DNA of 5,409 nucleotides from Acidobacteriota bacterium (lineage in GTDB: Bacteria; Acidobacteriota; Vicinamibacteria; Vicinamibacterales; JACQTH01): the NCBI GenBank assembly GCA_016210935.1, contig JACQTH010000506.1, positions 1 to 5,409 of the forward strand, in the 5' to 3' direction. Below the pieces are notes generated by a model. The model was given only the letters and a program-made list of their open reading frames with translations. It had not been told where the DNA came from and did no database searches. This document shows positions 1-4,927 of this stretch, piece after piece; positions within the stretch are counted from its first letter, which is position 1; each line of letters starts with the position of its first letter. The position numbers were made by a program, and so were the translations under genes.

Positions 1-1
1 G

Positions 2-571
2 GTGATTGCGGCAACCAATTCCGATCTCTCGCGGATGGTCGCGGGGGGCGCGTTCAGGGAGGATCTCTACTACCGCCTGAATGTCATTCCGGTGCACCTC
101 CCGCCGCTGCGCGAGCGGAAGGAGGACATCCCATTGCTGGTCCAGCACTTTCTGCAGAAGCTCGGTCAGGAGCTTCTGCCGCCGAAGCCGGGGCCGCTAT
201 CGGTTTCGCAGGAGGGGATGCGGCGGCTCATGTCGTACGGCTGGCCCGGCAACATCCGGCAGCTCGAAAACACGCTGGAGCGGGCGGTCGCGCTCAGTGG
301 CGCTCGAACGCAGATTGAATTGAGCGATCTCCCGGCGGAGGTTCAAGCGGCGGCCGAGACTGTCGGGCCGGCGCCGTTTTTTCTGCCAGACGAGGGGTGT
401 GACTTCGACGAGTTCATCACCGCAGTCGAGCGGGACTTGATCCGCAGGTCCCTCGAGAAAACGCAGGGAAACAAGGGGCAGGCAGCCAAACTCCTGAATC
501 TCAAACGCACGACGCTGGTCGAGAAGTTGAAGCGTCTGGAGGCCAAAGGCAAGCCGGTGTGGCGACAATAG
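2..571 (+). CDS. Sigma-54-dependent transcriptional activator, C-terminal part (5' end outside window)
   Basis: This is the C-terminal ~189 residues of an NtrC-family activator, which uses ATP hydrolysis to remodel sigma-54 RNA polymerase at -24/-12 promoters. The reading frame is open from the window edge. The first codon, GTG, falls in the usual 'VIAATN' strand of the AAA+ core, so it is not a start. Visible elements are the arginine-finger region FREDLYYRLNV (about residues 18-28, R19 and R25), PPLRERKEDIP (34-44), the sensor II motif GWPGNIRQLEN (80-90, R86) and a Fis-type helix-turn-helix (about 143-181, with GNKGQAAKLLNLKRTTL). The central P-loop, the GAFTGA loop and any receiver or sensor domain lie upstream and cannot be seen, so the inducing signal is unknown. 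The stop is TAG. The next gene begins 127 bp later on the same strand behind a sigma-54-like motif, which makes it a possible target. Confidence 0.95.
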   Translation: MIAATNSDLSRMVAGGAFREDLYYRLNVIPVHLPPLRERKEDIPLLVQHFLQKLGQELLPPKPGPLSVSQEGMRRLMSYGWPGNIRQLENTLERAVALSGARTQIELSDLPAEVQAAAETVGPAPFFLPDEGCDFDEFITAVERDLIRRSLEKTQGNKGQAAKLLNLKRTTLVEKLKRLEAKGKPVWRQ

Positions 572-670
572 TGCGGGTCGTGAAGCACGATGTTTGGAGA
601 TTCAGCAACGCTGTGTGAGACGGGCAGCCCGGTCGCGCGTGGTTTCCGCCACGATTCGTCGATCGCCCGT

Positions 671-686
671 CGGCACGAGACCTGCC
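671..686 (+). promoter_or_regulatory. Candidate -24/-12 sigma-54 promoter
   Basis: The sequence CGGCACGAGACCTGCC matches the consensus TGGCACG-N4-TTGC at all positions except the first T and the first T of the -12 box. The invariant GG (672-673) and GC (684-685) have exactly the canonical spacing. It lies downstream of a sigma-54 activator gene and immediately upstream of a small gene cluster. The predicted transcription start, near 697, is only about 2 nt before the ATG at 699, so the transcript would be nearly leaderless. No Shine-Dalgarno sequence precedes that ATG. A chance match in GC-rich DNA remains possible. Confidence 0.35.
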
Positions 687-698
687 TGCGCTGCCTCC

Positions 699-1100
699 AT
701 GCAGCAGCGCCGGATCGAGGATCTGGTCGCCTGGCAGCTGTCCAGGACGCTCGCGGCGGACGTCTACCAGGCGACCTCGACTGAGCAGTTCGACAAGGAC
801 CCGCACCTGCGCGTGCGGTTACGATCGACGGCTGGCCGGGTCATGACCAGCATTGCAGCCGGATACGAGCAGAAGACGTGTCGCGCGCTGGCTGATTATC
901 TGGTTCGGGCGGAGACGGCGGCGGCCGAACTTCGCAGCTTGCTGTATCTGGCCGGCGACGCCGCGTTGCTGGATCGACCCGCCGCGGAACACCTGGTCGA
1001 GCGAACCCGAAGAGTCTCGGAGCTGACGCGCGGATTACGTCTGGCCGCCATGCGATACGCCGCCGTTGTCCAACTCGGCCGCTCGATGGGGGTGAACTGA
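699..1100 (+). CDS. Four-helix-bundle protein (S23 / 23S rRNA intervening-sequence protein family)
   Basis: This 133-aa protein resembles the four-helix-bundle family first known from proteins encoded in 23S rRNA intervening sequences. Members are small, helical and oligomeric, and their cellular role is unsettled. The family hallmarks are present: the N-terminal IEDLVAWQLSRTLAADVY (residues 6-23, the usual 'DL.vWq.a' opening), the central RSTAGRVMTSIAAGYEQ (42-58, the usual 'R.a.S...NIAEG...' helix) and ADYLVRAETAAAELRSLLYLA, which replaces the common 'FL.iA.GS..EL.s.l..A'. The GS pair usual in that third helix is AE here. I chose ATG 699 because the hallmark opening starts directly after it. 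A longer frame from TTG 594 would add 35 residues unlike the family. There is no clear Shine-Dalgarno site. The stop overlaps the next start by one base (TGATG), which suggests translational coupling. Confidence 0.8.
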   Translation: MQQRRIEDLVAWQLSRTLAADVYQATSTEQFDKDPHLRVRLRSTAGRVMTSIAAGYEQKTCRALADYLVRAETAAAELRSLLYLAGDAALLDRPAAEHLVERTRRVSELTRGLRLAAMRYAAVVQLGRSMGVN

Positions 1101-1417
1101 TGCCGCCGCGCTTCGCGTATTGGACGATTATCCTGGACAAGGCGCCGACGGCCTTCCGAGCGCGCGACCGCGAGGAGCTGCTGCCGACCCTCAAACAGCT
1201 TCAGCGGAAGAACACCGACGCAGCGATGAAGTGGTTTCAGGACGGCAAGCTCTGGGACTCGCCCGACGAAGCCCGGGCGGCACGCGTTCGCGCGCGAGCG
1301 CGTCCCCGGCGGGAACGGCGATTTGCCGGTGAACCACGGGGCCGCGAGTGGCGGCCTGGCGGTGCGCACAAGGATCCGAGAGCCCGGTTCAAGGGAAAAC
1401 GGAGGAAGCAGAAGTAG
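1100..1417 (+). CDS. Conserved hypothetical small protein with a basic C-terminal tail
   Basis: This 105-aa protein has no function I can assign. Residues 4-54 form a compact globular-looking part (RFAYWTIILDKAPTAFRAR, then ELLPTLKQLQRKN and MKWFQDGKLWDSP). Residues 62-105 are strongly basic, with 20 Lys/Arg against 4 Asp/Glu in 44 residues, and include GREWRPGGAHKDPRARFKGK. From memory, similar small proteins with a WRPGG.HKDPRARF ending occur in Acidobacteriota; that is recollection, not a search result. The tail suggests nucleic-acid or ribosome binding, which is an inference only. The start ATG shares a base with the stop of the four-helix-bundle gene. A purine-rich GGGGGTG (1088-1094), 5 nt upstream, can serve as ribosome-binding site. 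The close coupling implies the two proteins are made together. Confidence 0.75.
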   Translation: MPPRFAYWTIILDKAPTAFRARDREELLPTLKQLQRKNTDAAMKWFQDGKLWDSPDEARAARVRARARPRRERRFAGEPRGREWRPGGAHKDPRARFKGKRRKQK

Positions 1418-1430
1418 GCACTTTACCCCC

Positions 1431-1754
1431 ATGGTGTTCCACATCGTCCTCTTCCGTCCTCGGCCCGATCTGTCGGAGGAAGAACGTACGGCCTTCATCC
1501 GCGCGCTCGAGCAGGCGACGACTCAGATTCCGCAGGTGCGCCGTTTCAGTGTCGGCCGCCGGCTTACACACGGACGCGGGTACGAAGAGGCCATGACGGT
1601 GGACTTCGAGTACGCCGCGGTGATCGAGTTCGACGATGTGGCGGGATTGAAGGCGTATCTCGATCATCCAGCCCATACGGAGCTGGGCAACCGGTTCTTC
1701 AGCGCACTGGCGGCGGGACTGGTCTATGACTATGAGATGAGCGAGCACCTATGA
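1431..1754 (+). CDS. Dabb-domain (stress-responsive alpha/beta barrel) protein
   Basis: This 107-aa protein corresponds to a single Dabb domain, a dimeric ferredoxin-like alpha/beta barrel. Family members range from plant stress proteins to small cyclases, so the substrate cannot be stated. Family features are the opening strand MVFHIVLFRPRPDLSEEE (His4), the central GRRLTHGRGYEEAMTVDFEY loop and strand, and the helix-entry signature FDDVAGLKAYLDHPAHTEL before a final strand VYDYEM. The frame is open further upstream to an ATG at 1323, but that would overlap the previous gene by about 95 bp with unrelated residues. The ATG at 1431, immediately before HIVLF, fits the family. It lies 13 nt after the previous stop, so it probably shares that transcript. 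No strong Shine-Dalgarno site lies at normal distance. Its stop overlaps the convergent fmdB-like gene. Confidence 0.88.
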   Translation: MVFHIVLFRPRPDLSEEERTAFIRALEQATTQIPQVRRFSVGRRLTHGRGYEEAMTVDFEYAAVIEFDDVAGLKAYLDHPAHTELGNRFFSALAAGLVYDYEMSEHL

Positions 1755-2111
1755 ATCGTCGCCGCCGCCGGATTCTCCGGGCGGCGCCGCGCCCGATCCG
1801 CTGGCGAGCTCCTCTTCCACGGCTTCGTCCAGGTCGTCGCCGAAGTCCTCACCCATCTCCTTTCCCATCTTCTTCATCCAGCGCGCCATCGACGCCGGAT
1901 CGTTCTCGTCGAGATCACCGAAACTCGAGGGATCCGACAAGGCATCGAGCCGCGCCTCTTCGGATTTGGGCGAGGCGAATCGTGAGAACAGCTTCTCGAG
2001 CCGGCCGCTGCCGCACTTCCGGCACCGGACGTCTCCGATGCGCTCGCGAGACAGTACGAGGGCCGTGGTCTTACGGCCGCAATCAAGGCATTCGAATTCG
2101 TAGATCGGCAT
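1749..2111 (-). CDS. FmdB-family zinc-ribbon protein
   Basis: This 120-aa protein belongs to the FmdB (putative regulatory protein) family of small zinc ribbons. Many bacteria carry one and its precise job is not established. The N-terminal ribbon is complete: MPIYEFECLDCG with Cys8 and Cys11, then RCRKCG with Cys30 and Cys33. The segment GRLEKLFSRF follows, as is usual. Residues from about 55 on form an acidic helical tail (DENDPASMARWMKKMGKEMG, then EDFGDDLDEAVEEELA) ending in a Gly/Ser/Asp-rich stretch. ATG 2111 is chosen because MPIYEF is the family start. An upstream extension would run into dusB and the repeat. A Shine-Dalgarno GGAGGT lies at 2125-2130 but with a long ~13-nt spacer. The gene starts 22 bp after dusB and is probably the last gene of the - strand row. 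Confidence 0.9.
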   Translation of the reverse strand: MPIYEFECLDCGRKTTALVLSRERIGDVRCRKCGSGRLEKLFSRFASPKSEEARLDALSDPSSFGDLDENDPASMARWMKKMGKEMGEDFGDDLDEAVEEELASGSGAAPPGESGGGDDS

Positions 2112-2131
2112 GGATTCTGTGAAGACCTCCA

Positions 2132-2213
2132 GGCTACGGGCTACAGGCTTCGGGCTGCAGAGAACTTGCGATCCACGCTTCGTCCCGCAGCCCGCGGCCC
2201 GCACCCTGCAGCC
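2132..2213. repeat. Palindromic GGCTNCR heptad repeat element, copy 1
   Basis: The left arm, 2132-2159, is four exact-length 7-bp units: GGCTACG, GGCTACA, GGCTTCG, GGCTGCA. The right arm, 2186-2213, is four units in the opposite orientation: CGCAGCC, CGCGGCC, CGCACCC, TGCAGCC. A 26-bp centre separates them. The arms can pair imperfectly; the innermost units match 6 of 7. The element spans the dusB stop codon and the last ~26 dusB codons and ends about 20 bp before the fmdB-like start. The left arm is identical to that of copy 2 at 25 of 28 positions. Confidence 0.75.
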
Positions 2214-3240
2214 TTCCCGACAGCGCGAAAAACTTCTCGATGATCTCTCGGACCCCCGCGATCGAATCGGCGGTGTTGATCGCGGCCCGCAGGTGCGACC
2301 CGTTTTCGACGCCTTTCGTGTACCACGAGGCGAGCGCACGCATCTTGTTCACGACCCATCGGTCGTGCCCTCGGGCGGGTGCTGGTGGCTCCGCCGGCCG
2401 GACGCAATGGCGAAAGCCGTCAGCCTCGTTGACACGCTCGTTCAGGAGCATCTCAACGTAATCGAGGAGAAAGCGGCCGCGTTCATCCAGCGAAACCGTC
2501 CGCGGCGGCCGCCCGGCCGCCAGATCCGCAGCCTGCGCCAGGATCCAGGGATTCCGCAGGACACCTCGTCCGACCAGAACGCCTGAGACTCCCGTGTTGA
2601 GTCGGTCGAGAATCTGGTGCGGCTCGACACAATCGCCGTTGCCGAAGACCGGAATCCGAACCGACCCCGCCACCTCGGCGATCAATTGCCAGTTCGAAAA
2701 GCCGGTATAGGCCTGCTGTGCGGTCCGGCCGTGGACCGACAACGCAGAAGCGCCGGCATCCTCCAGCATCCGCGCGAGACGCGCGGCGTTAATCTGGCTG
2801 TCGTCCCAGCCGGCGCGCATCTTGACCGTGACCGGAATCCGCACCGCCCTCACCATCGCGGCAATGATCGCCGCCGCGTGTTCCGGCTGGCGCATCAGGC
2901 TGCAGCCGGCGTCGTGTTTGGCGATCTTTGGGACCGGGCAGCCCATGTTGACGTCGACGACATCGGCGCCCATGGCCTCGACCACCTGCGCCGCAGAAGC
3001 CATCTTCTGCGGATCGCCGCCGAAGATCTGGATCGAGACCGGCCGCTCCTCCTCCGTGAAGTCGGCGTATTCGAGCGTGCGATCGATCCCTCGCACCAGC
3101 CCCTCGGAGCTGACCATCTCGGTGACGACCAGACCGCAGCCGCCCTGCCGCTTCACGAGACGTCGAAAAGCCGTGTCGGTCATGCCCGCCATCGGGGCGA
3201 CGCCGAACGGATGCTCGAGGGCGATGTCGCGGATTTGCAC
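2134..3240 (-). CDS. dusB: tRNA-dihydrouridine synthase, DusB type
   Basis: This flavoenzyme reduces specific uridines in the tRNA D-loop to dihydrouridine, using FMN and NADPH. The 368-aa product has the TIM-barrel signatures in order: APMAGMTD (residues 15-22, FMN site), QIFGGDP (71-77), VNMGCP (97-102, with catalytic Cys101), VTVKMRAGW (137-145), SVHGRT (168-173), PVFGNGD (197-203) and VLVGRG (221-226). The helical C-terminal domain contains HDRWVVNKMRALASWYTKG and ends near residue 340. The GTG start at 3240 is supported by the family opening (QIRDIALEHPFGVAPMAG). It also has a GAGG ribosome-binding site 8 nt upstream (3249-3252) and a 1-bp TAGTG overlap with the preceding gene. A longer open frame to 3465 lies inside that gene and does not resemble Dus. 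The last ~26 residues are encoded by heptad-repeat DNA and look like an acquired tail. Confidence 0.93.
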   Translation of the reverse strand: MQIRDIALEHPFGVAPMAGMTDTAFRRLVKRQGGCGLVVTEMVSSEGLVRGIDRTLEYADFTEEERPVSIQIFGGDPQKMASAAQVVEAMGADVVDVNMGCPVPKIAKHDAGCSLMRQPEHAAAIIAAMVRAVRIPVTVKMRAGWDDSQINAARLARMLEDAGASALSVHGRTAQQAYTGFSNWQLIAEVAGSVRIPVFGNGDCVEPHQILDRLNTGVSGVLVGRGVLRNPWILAQAADLAAGRPPRTVSLDERGRFLLDYVEMLLNERVNEADGFRHCVRPAEPPAPARGHDRWVVNKMRALASWYTKGVENGSHLRAAINTADSIAGVREIIEKFFALSGRLQGAGRGLRDEAWIASSLQPEACSP

Positions 3241-3800
3241 TAATACGGCCTCACATCGGCGGCGTCCACGGTCACGCTGACGGCCTGGCCGATCAAATCG
3301 ACGGAGAGGACGAGCCGCGCATGCGAGCCTTTGCGGACGAGGCGGCCGATTACGCCACGAAGCGGGCCATGCACGACCTCGACCATCATCCCTTCCTTGA
3401 TCAGGGGGCAGGGGTCGTACTGCAGCTCGCTTTCGACCAGACGGCGAATGCCCTCGATCTCCCACTCGGGAATCGGCGCGGGTTTGTCCTCAAACGAAAT
3501 CACGCTGACCACACCGGTGCATTTCAGAATCGGCAGGGTGTCGCGCGGGTCGAAGCGCGCAAAGCAATAGCCGGGAAACAGCGGCCAGTCGATCTGTTTC
3601 TTGCGATCCTTCCATCGGCTCCATCGCGTGATGGTCGGCAGGAAGACCTCGATCTCCTTGCGCACCAATTGGTCCTCGACAACCTTCTCGTGCCGCGATC
3701 GCGTCCAGATCGCGTACCACGGCCGGCCGGCATCCGGCCCGTTGGGAAGAAGATGGTCGACAGGATCTTCTTGCTGACCGAGAGCCCTACGATTCGCCAT
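3240..3800 (-). CDS. Specialised NusG paralogue, UpxY/RfaH-like antitermination factor
   Basis: This 186-aa protein has the NusG architecture. An N-terminal NGN domain (about residues 27-115) opens with WYAIWTRSRHEKVVEDQL and has the characteristic ITRWSRWKDRKKQIDWPLFP then GYCFARFD. A KOW domain covers about 134-186 (EGMMVEVVHGPLRGVIGRLV). Such factors bind the RNA polymerase clamp and alter pausing and termination. The RWSRWKDRKK segment and the style resemble UpxY-type proteins rather than housekeeping NusG, which is normally found beside ribosomal L11 genes. ATG 3800 is the only ATG, GTG or TTG in frame from there to the conserved Trp28. It overlaps the parvulin stop by 14 bp, and the stop shares one base with the dusB start. 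Residues 1-26 are a short non-conserved leader. UpxY factors usually head polysaccharide operons, so this housekeeping context is unusual. Its target is not evident. Confidence 0.85.
   Translation of the reverse strand: MANRRALGQQEDPVDHLLPNGPDAGRPWYAIWTRSRHEKVVEDQLVRKEIEVFLPTITRWSRWKDRKKQIDWPLFPGYCFARFDPRDTLPILKCTGVVSVISFEDKPAPIPEWEIEGIRRLVESELQYDPCPLIKEGMMVEVVHGPLRGVIGRLVRKGSHARLVLSVDLIGQAVSVTVDAADVRPY
3249..3252 (-). promoter_or_regulatory. Ribosome-binding site fixing the dusB GTG start
   Basis: On the - strand this reads GAGG, followed by an 8-nt spacer and GTG. It lies inside the 3' end of the NusG-like gene. Together with the 1-bp stop/start overlap it supports translational coupling and the GTG start at 3240. 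Confidence 0.55.
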
Positions 3801-4827
3801 GCGCGCTCAGGTACTGATCGTACGCCTTCTTCAGCTCGGCGTTCTTCCACTCGATGACCGCTTCGGCGCGGACCTTTTTCAGGTACCGGCGAAGCTCTTC
3901 TCGCCGGCGCTGATCGAACAGCCGATCGGCAATCTGCTCTCGCGCCTGCTCGTACGGCATCGGGGCCGCGTTGGTCGCCTGCTCGACCTTGAGCAGGACG
4001 TATCCCTTGTCGGTTCGGATCGGAGGGCTCAATTCGCCGGGCGCCAGCTTGTCGAGTTCCTCGCGCAACCCGGCCGCCACTTCGCTCTGGCGGACGGGCC
4101 CAATCAGGCCCCCGTTGGCTTTCGAGGGCGCCTCGGACGCCTCCGCCACGAGCGTCTCGAAGCTTTCCCCCGCCAGGGCCCGCTTCCGAATCTCTTCGAT
4201 TCTCGCTTGCGCTTCCTCTTCCCGTGCGACGTTCACCCCGCGCGCATCGGCGGGAATCGCCACGAGGAGCTCCCGCAGTGTGATTTCAGCCGGAATCTCG
4301 AATTCCTTCTGGTGCGTGTTGTAGTACTGCCGCTCTTCTTCCTCGGTCACCTGGATCTTCCCGACGATGTCGGTCTGCTGCACGCGCGACACGAGCATGT
4401 TGCGCTCGATGGCTTTCCGAAGATCCTCGAGTGTCATCCCCTCCTGCTTGAGCGCCGCCTGAAACTGCTCCTCCGTCTCGATCTTGTTCTCTTTCTTGAT
4501 GTTCTCGACGATGTTCTTGAACTGCTCGTCCCCCAGCTTCAGGCCGCTTTCTCTTCCCTTCTGGATCAAGAGCAGCTCGTCGACGGCTTCGACGATGAGC
4601 TGCGGCGTGACTTCCTCGATCGCTTTCTTGATCGCCGCTTCATCGGTGAGCTGCTGATTGCGCTGGCGGAGGGCCGCGACCTGCCGCGCCTCGAACTCCG
4701 TTTTGGTGATGATGTCCCCATTCACCTTGACGATGACTTGTTCGAGGATATCGGCGCTCGGCCGCGCCGGAGCGATAACGAAGCCGGCCAGGAGCGCCAG
4801 CCCGAGGAGCGTCGTGTTGAGTTTCAT
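3787..4827 (-). CDS. Secreted SurA-like peptidyl-prolyl cis-trans isomerase (parvulin)
   Basis: This 346-aa protein is a periplasmic folding chaperone/isomerase of the SurA/PpiC type; in Gram-negative cells SurA assists outer-membrane protein biogenesis. Residues 1-25 form a signal peptide: MKLNTT, a hydrophobic stretch LLGLALLAGFVIA, then PSA before D26, with no lipobox cysteine. A SurA N-terminal-like helical domain follows (about 27-165), beginning ILEQVIVKVNGDIITKTEFE. A single parvulin domain covers roughly 175-285, recognised by EITLRELLVAIP, the EASEAPSKANGGLIGPV turn and PPIRTDKGYVLLKVE. A charged helical tail (EQAREQIADRLFDQRRREEL onwards) packs back as in SurA. E. coli SurA has two parvulin domains, so the single domain here makes a strict SurA name uncertain. 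The ATG 4827 start is fixed by the signal peptide. A heptad-repeat palindrome begins 13 nt upstream, leaving only a weak GACGGA-like ribosome-binding site. Confidence 0.88.
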   Translation of the reverse strand: MKLNTTLLGLALLAGFVIAPARPSADILEQVIVKVNGDIITKTEFEARQVAALRQRNQQLTDEAAIKKAIEEVTPQLIVEAVDELLLIQKGRESGLKLGDEQFKNIVENIKKENKIETEEQFQAALKQEGMTLEDLRKAIERNMLVSRVQQTDIVGKIQVTEEEERQYYNTHQKEFEIPAEITLRELLVAIPADARGVNVAREEEAQARIEEIRKRALAGESFETLVAEASEAPSKANGGLIGPVRQSEVAAGLREELDKLAPGELSPPIRTDKGYVLLKVEQATNAAPMPYEQAREQIADRLFDQRRREELRRYLKKVRAEAVIEWKNAELKKAYDQYLSAHGES

Positions 4828-4840
4828 GTGATTATCCGTC

Positions 4841-4913
4841 GGCTACGGGCTGCAGGCTCCGGGCTACAGCAAGATTCTGTTTGATGAAGCCCGAAGTCCG
4901 TAGCCTGGCAGCC
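4841..4913. repeat. Palindromic GGCTNCR heptad repeat element, copy 2
   Basis: The left arm, 4841-4868, is GGCTACG, GGCTGCA, GGCTCCG, GGCTACA. The right arm, 4885-4913, is the reverse-oriented series TGAAGCC, CGAAGTC, CGTAGCC, TGGCAGCC, the last with one extra base. A 16-bp centre separates them. In both copies the seventh base of the left-arm units alternates G, A, G, A, giving a 14-bp superperiod. The element fills most of the 100-bp mfd-parvulin gap. I see no convincing promoter or T-rich terminator in the rest of that gap. Confidence 0.75.
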
Positions 4914-4927
4914 TCTTTCACCCCATG

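Noticed and set aside
638..653. Short inverted repeat CGTGG-N6-CCACG after the activator gene
   Set aside because: A 5-bp stem without a T-tract is too weak to call a terminator. It is also too close to the candidate -24 box to be a typical upstream activator site.
594..698. Longer TTG-started version of the four-helix-bundle protein
   Set aside because: The extra 35 residues are Arg/Ala-rich and unlike the family, whose hallmark N-terminus begins directly after ATG 699. The candidate promoter also lies in this stretch.
1764..1785. GC-rich hairpin (GCCGCCGGA / TCC-G-GGCGGC) as a terminator for the + strand genes
   Set aside because: It has one bulged base, lacks a T-tract and is explained by the Gly/Ser/Pro-rich C-terminal codons of the fmdB-like gene. 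Kept only as a remark in the convergent-overlap finding.
2112..2339. 76-residue N-terminal extension of the FmdB-like protein
   Set aside because: It overlaps the dusB C-terminus and the repeat element. MPIYEF at 2111 is the standard family start.
2617..3243. A 208-codon + strand open frame opposite dusB
   Set aside because: The product is His/Arg/Asp-rich with no recognisable motifs and lies exactly antisense to the conserved Dus TIM barrel.
3241..3465. 75-residue N-terminal extension of DusB
   Set aside because: It is wholly inside the NusG-like gene in another frame, is Arg/Pro-rich and lacks Dus similarity. The GTG at 3240 has a ribosome-binding site and a coupled stop.
4831..4836. GATAAT on the - strand as a -10 box for the parvulin gene
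   Set aside because: It lies so close to the ATG that transcription would begin within the start codon, and no -35 match exists at the right spacing.
3799..4884. A 361-codon + strand open frame opposite the parvulin gene
   Set aside because: It is a mirror of the high-GC codon pattern of the real - strand gene. The product is Leu/Arg/Asp-rich with no family features, while the opposite strand has a clear signal peptide and parvulin domain.
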